From Mycolicibacterium chubuense NBB4 (GTDB lineage Bacteria > Actinomycetota > Actinomycetes > Mycobacteriales > Mycobacteriaceae), in the NCBI RefSeq assembly GCF_000266905.1, contig NC_018027.1, forward strand, positions 4,960,001 through 5,024,000: a stretch of 64,000 nt of DNA, written 5' to 3'. Below the pieces are notes generated by a model. That model had not been told where the DNA came from and searched no databases. It saw nothing but the letters and a program-made list of their open reading frames with translations. Positions 41,921 to 50,402 of this stretch are shown here, one piece after another. Made by a program: the position numbers and the translations under genes. How positions within the stretch are numbered: position 1 is the first letter of the stretch; the number at the start of each line of letters is the position of its first letter.

Positions 41921-43000
41921 ATGGCCCACGACTGGATGCTCGTGGAAACGCTCGGCGGCGAGCCTGCCGTCGTCGCCGAAGGCGCCCACACCAGGAACTT
42001 GCTGCCCATCAGCACGGTTCTGCGGCGAAATCCCCACCTGATGGCCATTCAGACCGCGATCAGCGAGACGGTGCGGGCCCGCACCGGGCTGAGCAGCATC
42101 ACGCCCAAGAACGACCGCGTGATCCGGACCGAGGTCGTCCAGATGTCCGACGGCGACATCCACGGTGTGCAGATCTGGGTGGGGGCCGCCGATGTGGAAC
42201 CGCCGCCGCGGCCGCTGGTCGGGCCACTGCTGTGGGATCTCACGGCGGGCACGGCCACCGACACCCGCGAATCGCTCGAGGTGGGAGGCTGGGACCCGGC
42301 GAGGCAGTCGACGCACGGGCGGGCGTTCGCCGACGACCTGCCGCGGCGGGACCTGAACTCGAACGAGGCGACGGTCCTGCGAATGGTGATCAGACCCGAG
42401 CCCGGCGTGACGATCTGCGACACCTGGGATGTCACCGACTTCCGGGGTGAGCAGATCACCGTGGGCTTTGTCGCCCGTTCGATGCCGGAGGTCGCCGAGG
42501 ACGGCACCGAGCGACTGATCTGCCGCGCGATGAACTGGCGCAGCGTGCGCGAAGGACCCGACCTGGACGGTGACGTCCCGAGCCAGCGCGTTCTCGACAA
42601 GCTCGCCCGGCCGGGGGTCTACCGCGCGCTGATCGACCTGCGGCATTGGACCCTGCTGAAGTGGCTCGACGAGCCGGCGCCGCTGTTCGACTGGCGCGCC
42701 GGGCTCGCCGGCGAGCGCACCGTCCACCCCGACGACAAGGGCGCGATGGCGGCGATGGCCGGGGAGTTCGCCGACGGCACCACCTCGGGGGTCCTGCGCA
42801 TGGTGGACCGCGACGGTGCGTGGACGCCGGTCCACGTGTCGTTGCACCGGGTCGAACTCGACGACGGCGTCCATGCCGGTTTAGCGGCGCTGCGGGAGCC
42901 GACTCGTGACGAGTTGGCGGCCGCCGAGATGGGCGGGCGGGGCGCCCGGGTCAGCAGGACGCGGAAGTCGCGCTCCCGCAAGGACAACGGCAAAGCCTGA
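41921..43000 (+). CDS. GAF/PAS-like signalling protein (Rv3651-like)
   Basis: 359 residues, no membrane segment. It has the start MAHDWMLVETLGGEPAVVAE, followed by GAF/PAS-like folds, and a basic tail (RTRKSRSRKDNGKA). It corresponds to Rv3651, which was shown structurally to be a multi-domain GAF/PAS-type protein, recalled from memory. No output domain is present, so it may be a ligand sensor acting by protein contact. It converges with the kinase gene, whose stop is immediately adjacent. Confidence 0.78.
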   Translation: MAHDWMLVETLGGEPAVVAEGAHTRNLLPISTVLRRNPHLMAIQTAISETVRARTGLSSITPKNDRVIRTEVVQMSDGDIHGVQIWVGAADVEPPPRPLVGPLLWDLTAGTATDTRESLEVGGWDPARQSTHGRAFADDLPRRDLNSNEATVLRMVIRPEPGVTICDTWDVTDFRGEQITVGFVARSMPEVAEDGTERLICRAMNWRSVREGPDLDGDVPSQRVLDKLARPGVYRALIDLRHWTLLKWLDEPAPLFDWRAGLAGERTVHPDDKGAMAAMAGEFADGTTSGVLRMVDRDGAWTPVHVSLHRVELDDGVHAGLAALREPTRDELAAAEMGGRGARVSRTRKSRSRKDNGKA

Positions 43001-44164
43001 TCAGTCGCCATGGCCCCTGCCGTGCCCGTTGCCGGGTCTCTTCTTCGGGGGCGCCGGCTGCGGAGCCGGCTGCTCGACCGTCGAACTGGCCGCCGGCACC
43101 GGCGGTGACGGGGTCGTCGTCGGCGGCGGCGCAGGTACCGAGGTGCTCGTGCTGATCGGCTCCGGCGTCGGCGGGGACGAACGCCCGATGACCGCGACCG
43201 TGAGGATCGAAACCAGGAAGGCGGCGACGATCGCGGCCGCGGCAAGATAGCCCCGGGCGGTGTTGGGTCGTCGAGGTCGCCGCACCGGCGCGACGGGATA
43301 GCCGGTCAGCGGCACCGGGGCTTGGGTCAGCACCCTGGTCGCCGGACGCGGCGCCGCCCCGCCGGCGAGTGCGGCACGCATCTGGTCGGCACTGCCGAAG
43401 CGCTGCGCGGGGTCGCGCGCCATCGCGCGGTCGATGACCGCGGCCAGTGCGGGGTCGAGCCCGGGACAGCACACGGCCAGCGGTGGCGGCGGGTCGTCCA
43501 TGATGGCCCGTGCCACCGCGAGCGGGTTGTCCTGGGGGAACGCGCGCCGGCCGGTCACCGCCTCGTATCCGATGACGCCGACGGCATAGAGGTCGTCGGC
43601 GACGGATGCCGGAGCCCCCGCCACGCGCTCCGGGCTCATGTAGCACATCGTGCCGATTATCTGGCCTGTCGCCGTCGCGGCGGCGCCACCGGTCTTGGCG
43701 ATGCCGAAATCGCCGACCTTCAGCCGATCACCCGAGGCGGACACCAGGATGTTGCCGGGTTTGATGTCGCGGTGCAGCACCCCCGCGCCGTGCGCGACGG
43801 CAAGCGCCGACAAGACGTCGTCGAGCATCGCACGGACCTGTTGCGGTGCCATCGGCCCCTGAGCCATCACATCGCCGAGGGTGTGGCCGGGCAGGCGCTC
43901 CATCACGATGAACGGTGTGCCGTCGTGGTCGCCGAAGTCGTGCACCGCCACGATGTTGGGATGTTCGAGCACCGCCGCGGACCTGGCCTCGTCGGCGAAA
44001 CGGCGCCGGATGTCGGGCTGTGAGACGAGTGTCGGGTGCACCAGCTTGACGGCCACGGGCCGGCACAGCCGCGTGTCCCAGCCGTCACGAACCTCGGCCA
44101 TGCCGCCGTGGCCGAGAACGCCACGGAGTTCGTAGCGGCCTACGAGCACTTCGCGGCCGGACAT
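43001..44164 (-). CDS. Transmembrane serine/threonine protein kinase
   Basis: 387 residues from an ATG at 44164. The kinase domain (residues 9-270) has all key residues: GHGGMAEV loop, AVKL lysine, HRDIKPGN catalytic loop and DFG. One transmembrane helix (AAAAIVAAFLVSILTVAVIG, about 315) precedes a short Pro/Thr-rich outer tail ending in Gly/His-rich sequence. It is PknB-like but without PASTA or other known sensor domains. M. tuberculosis has no kinase at this place. It sits just after the Tad pilus genes, in the same direction, and might phosphorylate them; this is speculation. Confidence 0.93.
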   Translation of the reverse strand: MSGREVLVGRYELRGVLGHGGMAEVRDGWDTRLCRPVAVKLVHPTLVSQPDIRRRFADEARSAAVLEHPNIVAVHDFGDHDGTPFIVMERLPGHTLGDVMAQGPMAPQQVRAMLDDVLSALAVAHGAGVLHRDIKPGNILVSASGDRLKVGDFGIAKTGGAAATATGQIIGTMCYMSPERVAGAPASVADDLYAVGVIGYEAVTGRRAFPQDNPLAVARAIMDDPPPPLAVCCPGLDPALAAVIDRAMARDPAQRFGSADQMRAALAGGAAPRPATRVLTQAPVPLTGYPVAPVRRPRRPNTARGYLAAAAIVAAFLVSILTVAVIGRSSPPTPEPISTSTSVPAPPPTTTPSPPVPAASSTVEQPAPQPAPPKKRPGNGHGRGHGD

Positions 44165-44217
44165 ATCGTCTCGGTAGCCCACCTTGCGGGAGGGTAAACC
44201 ATCACCGCGCGGCGGCT

Positions 44218-44562
44218 TCACTCGCGGTGCGCCGGGCCGGCGCGTGCCACCGCATCGGCGGACCCGATTCCCCGCAGCTGCGCCGCGACACCGACGCGCA
44301 CGACGACATCCAGTTCCTCGACAGTGCAGCCCGTCAGTGCGGCGCCCATCGCCTCGGCCACCGTCTTCGCGGTCGCGCACGCGACGGCCGGGCCCGACGA
44401 CACCTGCGCGGCGGCACGCACCGCCGCGAGATCGGCGGCGGCCTGCGCCCGGTGCCGGGCGACCACCGCCGATCCGACCATCGCCGCGCCCGTGGTCACG
44501 GCGACCAGCACGAGCACCATCATCACCGCGAGGACCGTCGCCGACCCTCGCTCGTCACCCAT
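44218..44562 (-). CDS. TadE-like secreted/pilus-assembly minor protein (Rv3654c-like)
   Basis: 114 residues. A short charged N-terminus (GDERGSATVLA) precedes one hydrophobic helix (about 7-32), as in TadE/TadG-like pseudopilins, then a soluble alanine-rich domain. It corresponds to Rv3654c and overlaps the upstream TadE gene. It probably is a minor component of the Flp pilus or type II-like export machine. Confidence 0.82.
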   Translation of the reverse strand: MGDERGSATVLAVMMVLVLVAVTTGAAMVGSAVVARHRAQAAADLAAVRAAAQVSSGPAVACATAKTVAEAMGAALTGCTVEELDVVVRVGVAAQLRGIGSADAVARAGPAHRE

Positions 44563-44884
44563 CCGGTTCCAGCGCCGAGACGCCCCGCGCGGCGATCTTC
44601 AGGCCCGGCAGCAGCGCCGAGGTGGAGGTGACCGTCGCGACCACGAACTCACCGTCGCGGCGGACGTCGACGGCGGCGTCCGCGGGCGCGACCTTCCGTG
44701 CCGCCGCGGTGGCACCCGCGTCGTCGCCGCGGGCCGCCAGCCGGGCGGCCTCCCGGGCGGCGTCGACACATCGCACCTGCATGGACACCGCCGTGAGGCC
44801 GGCCGCGCAGACCACCAGGACCGCGACCAGCGACAGGATCGCGAAGGCGGCCTCGACGGTGACCGCGCCCGAGTCACCCGTCAG
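44555..44884 (-). CDS. TadE-family pseudopilin (Rv3655c-like), start uncertain
   Basis: About 105-109 residues. It begins around LTGDSGAVTVEAAFAILSL, where the Gly-Ala-Val-Thr-Val-Glu motif with a following hydrophobic helix is the TadE/Flp cleavage and assembly signature. In the right frame I find no ATG, GTG or TTG near this point; the frame continues back to 45100 through sequence belonging to other genes. The coordinate given uses a CTG at 44884 overlapping the pilin stop. The true start may be another non-standard codon. Confidence 0.75.
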   Translation of the reverse strand: MTGDSGAVTVEAAFAILSLVAVLVVCAAGLTAVSMQVRCVDAAREAARLAARGDDAGATAAARKVAPADAAVDVRRDGEFVVATVTSTSALLPGLKIAARGVSALEPDG

Positions 44885-45084
44885 ACGTTGGTGTTCAGCG
44901 CACGGCTGATGATGTTGGTCAAGGCGCTGACGATGGAATCGCCGGTGACCACCGAGTACAGGATGGCCCCGAAGGCCGCTGCGGCGATCGTGCCGATCGC
45001 GTACTCGACCGTTGACATCCCGTCGTCGGCGACGGCCAGCACGATGACCCGATCCCGCAGGTCCCGACAGCGTTCTCTCAACAC
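44881..45084 (-). CDS. Flp/DUF4244-type pilin
   Basis: 67 residues. The core MSTVEYAIGTIAAAAFGAIL is the Flp pilin pattern: Gly before a conserved Glu-Tyr and a hydrophobic helix. It is the likely major structural subunit (Rv3656c counterpart). It lies between the TadC and TadE genes of the same operon. Its assembly should need the CpaF ATPase that is interrupted in this genome. Confidence 0.85.
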   Translation of the reverse strand: MLRERCRDLRDRVIVLAVADDGMSTVEYAIGTIAAAAFGAILYSVVTGDSIVSALTNIISRALNTNV

Positions 45085-45106
45085 TTCTCTCCTCCTCCAT
45101 ATCCCG

Positions 45107-45679
45107 TCACAGCACTCCTGACTGCAGGACTTCGCCGGCCAGCCCGGCGACGACAGGAACGATGCCCAGGCACAGGAACGCGGGCAGGTAACACAGCCCG
45201 AGCGGACCGGCGATCAGCACCGACGCGCGTTCGGCTCTGGCGCTCGCGGCGTCGGCGGCCTCGCCGCGGAGCTGGACCGCGAGATCCTCGACTCCGTGCG
45301 CCAGCGCCGTGCCCGAGGCCGCCGACCGGCGCGCCATCCGGGCGAACGCCTGCATCGCCGAGTCCGTGGAGTCGTCGGGGCCCGCCCAGGCGCGGGCAGG
45401 GTCGGCGCCCAGCGCGAGCAGGTCGGCTGCCCGGGACAGCACAGCCGCCATCGGGGCCGGTGCCGCGGCGGAAACCGCGCTCGCGGCAGCCGACACCGCC
45501 ATCCCCGATCGCAGGCACGCGGCGAGAACGTCGAGGCTGGCCGCCACCGCGAGATTGTCGTTCGCGACCGCGGGACCGCGGCTGTCGTGTGCTCGTGGCG
45601 ACACGCGGTGCGCCCGCGTCGAGGACACCCGCGGCACCGCCAGCACCGCGGCGGCGAGCAGAACTGCGGCCCAGCTCAT
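45107..45679 (-). CDS. TadC-like membrane assembly protein (type II secretion F domain)
   Basis: 190 residues. N-terminal helix (AAVLLAAAVLAVP), a GspF/TadC helical domain with LRSGMAVSAAASAV, and a C-terminal helix pair (LIAGPLGLCYLPAFLCLGIV). It corresponds to Rv3657c. The ATG at 45679 overlaps the upstream stop as ATGA. TadB/TadC dimers form the inner-membrane platform of the pilus. Confidence 0.85.
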   Translation of the reverse strand: MSWAAVLLAAAVLAVPRVSSTRAHRVSPRAHDSRGPAVANDNLAVAASLDVLAACLRSGMAVSAAASAVSAAAPAPMAAVLSRAADLLALGADPARAWAGPDDSTDSAMQAFARMARRSAASGTALAHGVEDLAVQLRGEAADAASARAERASVLIAGPLGLCYLPAFLCLGIVPVVAGLAGEVLQSGVL

Positions 45680-46461
45680 GCCAGCACCCGGGAGGTGATC
45701 CGGTCGGACCACAGCAGACCACAGCAGATGAGCACGGTGCCGACCACCAGAAACCCTCCGCCCGCGCCGTCGGAGAGCAGGAATCGCACCGGCTCGGCAC
45801 CGATAGCGTGTCCGAGGAGCACACCGAGGGCCGGCAGCCCGGCCAGGATCGCGGCCGTCGCCCTCGCGCCGGCCATGCCGGCCTCGACACGTCCGCGGAA
45901 GCGCTCGCGTTCGGCGATGTCGCGCTGCGCCGCCTGCAGCAGCGTCGCGATCGCCAGTCCGTGCCTCTGCGCCAGCTCCCAGCACTCGGCAAGCCGATTC
46001 CAGTGGCCCGGCGACGTGGACCGCTGCGCTTCGGCCCGCAGGCCGGCCGCCACGTCGGCGCCGAGCAGAGCGCGGGCGGCGACGGCGTTCAACGACTCGG
46101 CGACCTGCCCGTCGGCCTCGGCGGCGGCGACCTCGATCGCGCCCACCGGATGGGCACCCACCCGTAATTCGGCGACCAGCAGGTCCAGCGCACCCTGCAA
46201 CGCCGCCGCCTCCGCGACACGAACACTTGCGCGCCGTCGCAGCCGCCGACGGGAGAGCACCGTCGCGCCCAGCACGCCGGCGGCCAGCACGCCCGTCACC
46301 GGCACCACGAGCGCGAGCGCTGCCCACACGACGACGGCGCACCAGGTCCCCGGCACCGCCCGCCGCTTCCCAAGGGCGGGCATCAACACCGTCACACGTG
46401 CGCGGGCGGTGTCCGGAGACACCAGCACGGCGAATGCCAGCGCCAGCGCGGCGCCGATCAC
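45676..46461 (-). CDS. TadB-like membrane assembly protein (type II secretion F domain)
   Basis: 261 residues from a GTG at 46461 that overlaps the cpaF stop as GTGA. Helices at about 3-15, 35-60, 205-225 and 240-255 flank a GspF domain with the motif VAELRVGAHPVGAIEVAA and ECWELAQRHGLAIATLLQA. It corresponds to Rv3658c and forms the platform with TadC. Confidence 0.85.
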   Translation of the reverse strand: MIGAALALAFAVLVSPDTARARVTVLMPALGKRRAVPGTWCAVVVWAALALVVPVTGVLAAGVLGATVLSRRRLRRRASVRVAEAAALQGALDLLVAELRVGAHPVGAIEVAAAEADGQVAESLNAVAARALLGADVAAGLRAEAQRSTSPGHWNRLAECWELAQRHGLAIATLLQAAQRDIAERERFRGRVEAGMAGARATAAILAGLPALGVLLGHAIGAEPVRFLLSDGAGGGFLVVGTVLICCGLLWSDRITSRVLA

Positions 46462-47027
46462 GACCGGGCCCTGGCGCGCAGGAGCGCGCGGAGTTCGCCG
46501 GCTGCCTCGGCGTAGCCCGTCTGCCAGTGCCAGCAGGGAGCGACGTGCACCAGCCCGTCGGCCGCGCGCCGGAACAACCCGATCTCGCTGAGACGGCGGT
46601 TTCCGCCGTGATCGCGCGTCACGTGCAGTACCACCTGGATGGCCGCGGCGAGTTGGCTGTGCAGCGCCGCACGATCGAGCCCGCCGAGAGCGGCCAGCGC
46701 CTCGAAGCGCGCCGGTATCTCCGCGGGGCTGTTGGCGTGCACCGTGCCCGCCCCTCCGTCGTGACCGGTGTTGAGCGCGGTGAGGAGGTCGACGACCTCG
46801 GCGCCGCGCACCTCGCCGACGACGATCCTGTCGGGTCTCATCCGCAGGGCTTGCCGCACCAGGTCCCGAACGGTGACCTCGCCGACTCCTTCCACATTGG
46901 CGCAGCGGGCGACGAGCTTGACCAGGTGGGGGTGAGGTGGCGCGAGTTCGGCGGCGTCCTCCACGCAGACGATCCGCTCGTCGCCCGGCACGGCGCCCAG
47001 CACCGCGGTCAACAGCGTGGTCTTCCC
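46458..47027 (-). pseudogene. cpaF: cpaF (tadA) 3' portion, cut off by the integrated element
   Basis: Encodes the C-terminal half of the pilus ATPase from the last part of Walker A (GKTTLLTAVLG) through Walker B-like VCVEDAAEL, the His box VKLVARC and the RMRPDRIVVGEVRG motif, to the C-terminus. The frame continues into the element to an ATG at 47057, giving a 199-residue ORF that starts MTKVCHSLSV and has lost the P-loop glycines. That ATG overlaps the integrase start codon on the opposite strand (CATG). Alone the ORF cannot bind ATP normally. Confidence 0.93.
47023..47027. other. attL core
   Basis: TTCCC, the 5 bases shared with the other junction at 58119-58123. To its left the sequence is chromosomal cpaF; to its right it is element DNA. 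The short shared core fits a large serine integrase. Confidence 0.85.
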
Positions 47028-47055
47028 AACACTCAAGCTGTGGCACACTTTAGTC

Positions 47056-48483
47056 ATGGGAGTGCGAGCAGCGATCTACGTGCGAATCAGTCAGGACCGG
47101 GACGGCACCCGTCTTGGTGTCGAGCGCCAAGAGCAGGACTGTCGGAAGCTGGCGCACACTCTCGGGCTCGACGTCCGCAGCGTGCTCGTCGACAACGACA
47201 TCTCGGCTTACAGCGGCAAGCGCCGACCGCAGTACGAGGCACTGCTCGCCGACGTCGAGGCCGGCGCGCTCGACGTCGTGATCGCGTGGCACCCCGACCG
47301 TCTGCACCGCTCCCCGCTCGAACTAGAGACGTACATCGACCTGTCGGAACGGTTCGCCATCCAGACCCACACCGTCCAGGCCGGCGCGTGGGACCTGTCG
47401 ACCCCCTCGGGTCGCGCCGTGGCCCGCACGCTCGGCGCCTGGGCCCGCTACGAGTCGGAGCACAAGGGCGAACGCATCCGGCGCGCGCGGCAGCAGCAGG
47501 CGAAGGCGGGCGGCTGGCACGGCGGTATCCGGCCGTATGGGTTCGAGAAGGACGGCGTGACGGTCCGGCCGTCGGAAGCCGCGGAAATCGCGAAGGCGAC
47601 GGAGGCGATCGTGTCCGGGGTGTCGCTGCGCTCGCTTGTCCGCGACCTGAACGAGCGCGGCATTCCGACGGCGACCGGCCGCGGGCCGTGGACGTCGGTC
47701 GCGCTCAAGGACACGATCATGCGCCCGCGCACGGCCGGCCTGTCGTCGTACCACGGCGAAGTCGTCGGCCCGGCGGTCTGGGCGCCGATCGTGCCCGAGG
47801 ACACCTGGCGCGCAGCGTGCTCGATCCTGTCCGACCCGGCCCGCCGAACGAACGGTGGCCGCGGCGGGACGGTCCGCTGGCTCGGTTCCGGCCTGTACGT
47901 GTGCGGCGTGTGCAACGAGGCCCAGTTGCGCGTGGGCACCGGCGGCAGCGTCAAGCGGAACACCTACCGCTGCGGAAACCGCAACATCCGCGACGGCGGC
48001 AGCCACGTCACCCGCGAAGCAGGCAGCCTCGACGCCTACGTCGAAGAGGTGATCGTGCGGCGGCTGTCCGAGCCGGGATTGCTCGACCGATTCCTCACCG
48101 CTGACCCGGAGCAGGACACCACAGCGACGCGCGTCGAACTGATCGCCGTGCGCGAGCGCCAGGACGATCTGGCCGGCCTGTTCGCGGCCGGCCAGATCAC
48201 CGCCCGGCAACTGGCCGTCGGCACCGAGCAGCTTGCCGCGAAGGAGGACCAACTCGCGAAGGCCCTCGCGTCGGCCGGACGGCGCAACCCGATGCAGATG
48301 GTCGCCGGCGCGAAGGATCTGCGCGCGCTGTGGTTCGGCACTGACGAGGCCCGTTCCGACGGCCTGACGCTCGGCCAGCGGCGCGCGATCCTCGACGTGC
48401 TGATGACCGTCACGGTCGTGCCGGCGCCGCGCACCCGCGGCGGGTTCGATCCCGAGTACGTCCGTATCGAGTGGAAGGCGTGA
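47056..48483 (+). CDS. int: Large serine recombinase (integrase)
   Basis: 475 residues from the ATG at 47056, 28 bases from the att core. The resolvase domain starts AIYVRISQDRDGTRLGVERQ, with nucleophile Ser12; the Arg residues of the active site are in WHPDRLHRSP and SGRAVARTLGAWARYESE. Then comes the recombinase domain (GIRPYGFEKDGV), a zinc ribbon (VCGVCNEAQ with YRCGNRN) and a coiled-coil region (about 365-415). It integrates by att x att exchange at a short core. It is transcribed away from attL, into the element. Confidence 0.96.
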   Translation: MGVRAAIYVRISQDRDGTRLGVERQEQDCRKLAHTLGLDVRSVLVDNDISAYSGKRRPQYEALLADVEAGALDVVIAWHPDRLHRSPLELETYIDLSERFAIQTHTVQAGAWDLSTPSGRAVARTLGAWARYESEHKGERIRRARQQQAKAGGWHGGIRPYGFEKDGVTVRPSEAAEIAKATEAIVSGVSLRSLVRDLNERGIPTATGRGPWTSVALKDTIMRPRTAGLSSYHGEVVGPAVWAPIVPEDTWRAACSILSDPARRTNGGRGGTVRWLGSGLYVCGVCNEAQLRVGTGGSVKRNTYRCGNRNIRDGGSHVTREAGSLDAYVEEVIVRRLSEPGLLDRFLTADPEQDTTATRVELIAVRERQDDLAGLFAAGQITARQLAVGTEQLAAKEDQLAKALASAGRRNPMQMVAGAKDLRALWFGTDEARSDGLTLGQRRAILDVLMTVTVVPAPRTRGGFDPEYVRIEWKA

Positions 48484-48854
48484 GCGTGCCCGTCGACATC
48501 TACTGCGACGGCCGGCGCGCCGCCGGCCAGGACGCGAAGCACGATCCGTGGCTGGTGGCCCGCTGGGTCCGCATCGACGGCGAGTGGGCGAGAACTGGAC
48601 GAGTCGCCGACGCCGGCGCTCAACCTAGATTCTTGAAAGGTCAACTCGCACAGCTTATTCAAGACGGCAGCCCGATTGAATCCGTAGACGACTGGCGACC
48701 GGACGCGCGGGCTCGATACCCGATGAAGTGCCCCCGTTGCAGGTTCGACGTTGTGGTCACGAAGTCGCCGAAATTCGTCGAGTTCCTGGACGCGCACGAA
48801 CCCGAAGGCACTCCTTCGCCGCTCCTGTCGGAAATGGTTGCTAGCCTGAGATAG
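48480..48854 (+). CDS. Hypothetical protein with CPRC motif
   Basis: 124 residues from the GTG at 48480, overlapping the integrase stop as GTGA. It begins SVPVDIYCDGRRAAGQDAK and contains a CPRC motif (about 87-90), followed by FDVVVTKSPKFVEFLDAH. The zinc-ribbon-like pair and the position directly after int are notable. Such genes can influence excision, but no family evidence supports that. Confidence 0.65.
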   Translation: MSVPVDIYCDGRRAAGQDAKHDPWLVARWVRIDGEWARTGRVADAGAQPRFLKGQLAQLIQDGSPIESVDDWRPDARARYPMKCPRCRFDVVVTKSPKFVEFLDAHEPEGTPSPLLSEMVASLR

Positions 48855-48952
48855 AACCTTGCAGCCCGGCAATCAACTACGGAACCGGCGCGGGCAGTGT
48901 TCACACAGCCTCTCAGCGGAGGGCAGCGTTTTTCATGCCCCGGAGTTGAGAC

Positions 48953-49171
48953 GTGCCGCAAGACATCGCACCGTCAGTAGCCAAGTTCCGTGCCCAGATC
49001 GCCGGACTGAGCCGCGACCGCGCACCTGACGATCCCGAACTGGCCGAAGCCCGACAGAACCTGCGCGCGGCCAAACTCGAAGCGCACATCGAGAAGGCCG
49101 TCGCGGAAGCCTCGCCGCTCACCGATCAGCAGCGCGACCGAATCGTGGCGATCCTCCGCAGCGGTGCGTGA
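48953..49171 (+). CDS. Small phage-type helical protein
   Basis: 72 residues from a GTG at 48953. The sequence ELAEARQNLRAAKLEAHIEK then SPLTDQQRDRIVAILRS is like small proteins found in mycobacterial prophage-like elements, recalled from memory. Two amphipathic helices, no known activity. It overlaps the next start as GTGATG. Confidence 0.75.
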   Translation: MPQDIAPSVAKFRAQIAGLSRDRAPDDPELAEARQNLRAAKLEAHIEKAVAEASPLTDQQRDRIVAILRSGA

Positions 49172-49542
49172 TGGACGCCCGTCAGTTCGACGGGTTCGCG
49201 CTCGTCGACTGGGCTCGCAGCGCATGTCTCTGCGATGTAGGCGCGCCCGGCCATTCGCTCGCGGTCGCCGTCACCGACGACGGCCGCGACGTTCTGTGGC
49301 TCATCGACGACGCCGAGTTGCACGCCGAGCACCCCCGGCACGGCGACAGCCGTCAACCCCACGAACAGGTTGGGCCGCTGCCCGAACGCTGGCGCGAACG
49401 CGTCGCATGGTCAGCAGCGTTCCGCTGCGGTCGGCCCACCAAGAGCGGACGGCCGTGCAAGCTGCCGGTGGACCAGGCCGGCGGCAGTTGCTCCTTCCAC
49501 CGCGCTGCCAATCCAGATGCAGAACGGCAGGCGGCATCGTGA
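49168..49542 (+). CDS. Phage-type protein with C-terminal Cys/His zinc motif
   Basis: 124 residues; GTG at 49168 or ATG at 49171. The C-terminus has FRCGRPTKSGRPCKLP followed by GGSCSFH, a C-x8-C-xn-C-x2-H pattern likely to bind zinc. The N-terminal part is an unassigned domain with WSAAFRCGR. It overlaps its neighbours at both ends. Function unknown. Confidence 0.7.
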   Translation: MMDARQFDGFALVDWARSACLCDVGAPGHSLAVAVTDDGRDVLWLIDDAELHAEHPRHGDSRQPHEQVGPLPERWRERVAWSAAFRCGRPTKSGRPCKLPVDQAGGSCSFHRAANPDAERQAAS

Positions 49543-50402
49543 AGCGGCCCGACTTCTTGCAGCCGCTGACCGCAGACATTGGCCGCGTCGGGGACCGCGG
49601 CGCCAACATCCTGGCTCTGGTCCGATATGTGACTGCTCATACGGAAGAAATAGACGGCCGCAAGTGGCTCGACGACGGCGAGATGTGGTGGCGCGCGACG
49701 CGCGAGGACATCGGCGACGCGCTCGGCGGCGTGAGTGAGAAGTCGGTCGGCGGTGCACTCCGCAAACTCGAAGACGCGGGCGAGCTGCTGGCGAGGCCGG
49801 CGAAGTCGTTTCACGGCGACCGGGCGAAGATGTACCGAGTCCCGAACATGCCACAACAGGGCTCTGACGTGCCATCGGACGAAAACGGCACAGGCTCTGA
49901 CCTGCCATCGGACGAAAACGCCCCACCCATCGGACGAAATCGTCCGACCCCCTGGGACGAAAACGTCCGACCCCCTGGGACGAAATCGTCCGATCTTCCT
50001 CCTATAGAAGAACTAGAAGAAGGGGAGAAGGCGCGCGCGGCCGAGCCCGAACCGCTCGACGTCAAACCCGTCCCCGACCCCGACAACGCTCACCCTTCCC
50101 AAACCGTCAACGGCAACAGCGACAGCAACGCAACGTCGCCGCCGTCGCCGTATTGCGCTCGGCATCCGAATGGCACCACCACCAACTGCGCGCCGTGCGG
50201 CGTCGCCCGCAAGCAGCGCGAGGCTTGGGACCAGGAACTGGCAGCCGTCATCGACGCCGAGCGCGCCGCCATCCGCGCGGAGATCAGCGCGTGCCCGGAC
50301 TGCGACCAGAACGGTCTCACCGAGCCCGAAGAGGGCCCGACCCGGCGATGCACCCAGCACCGCCAACTCGCCGACCTCCCCGCGGTCAGGAGAGCTTCAT
50401 GA
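49539..50402 (+). CDS. Winged-helix replication-initiator-like protein
   Basis: 287 residues from a GTG at 49539. Residues 1-100 form a winged-helix domain (RGANILALVRYVTAH, then MWWRATREDIGDALGGVSEK and SVGGALRKLEDAGELLARP), as in phage and plasmid replication or primosome-type proteins. Residues 108-160 are encoded by an iteron array. The C-terminus has two cysteine pairs (CARHPNGTTTNCAPC; CPDCDQNG) typical of zinc ribbons. An initiator with its origin inside the gene is the lambda O arrangement. An alternative is an ordinary HTH regulator with its operator inside. Confidence 0.65.
   Translation: MKRPDFLQPLTADIGRVGDRGANILALVRYVTAHTEEIDGRKWLDDGEMWWRATREDIGDALGGVSEKSVGGALRKLEDAGELLARPAKSFHGDRAKMYRVPNMPQQGSDVPSDENGTGSDLPSDENAPPIGRNRPTPWDENVRPPGTKSSDLPPIEELEEGEKARAAEPEPLDVKPVPDPDNAHPSQTVNGNSDSNATSPPSPYCARHPNGTTTNCAPCGVARKQREAWDQELAAVIDAERAAIRAEISACPDCDQNGLTEPEEGPTRRCTQHRQLADLPAVRRAS
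49877..49988 (+). repeat. Five iterons, possible element replication origin
   Basis: The core GGACGAAA(A/T)CG occurs at 49877-49887, 49910-49920, 49932-49942, 49955-49965 and 49978-49988. Spacings of 33, 22, 23 and 23 bases are near whole helical turns. The last three are palindromic, GGACGAAA(A/T)CGTCC. The copies fall in different reading frames: copies 1, 2 and 4 read DEN, copy 3 reads GRN and copy 5 reads TKS, so the DNA rather than the peptide is conserved. A relatively A/T-rich stretch (about 49992-50020) with a TCTTC/GAAGA inverted pair follows. Confidence 0.75.

Noticed and set aside
43001..44164. The kinase as cargo of the integrated element
   Set aside because: It lies 2.9 kb outside attL, beyond intact pilus genes, and its codon use matches the chromosome.
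49862..49995. The iteron array as a CRISPR array
   Set aside because: Repeats are only about 11-16 bases, the spacers are of uneven 7-17 bases and partly repeated, the array lies inside a coding frame and no cas gene is nearby.
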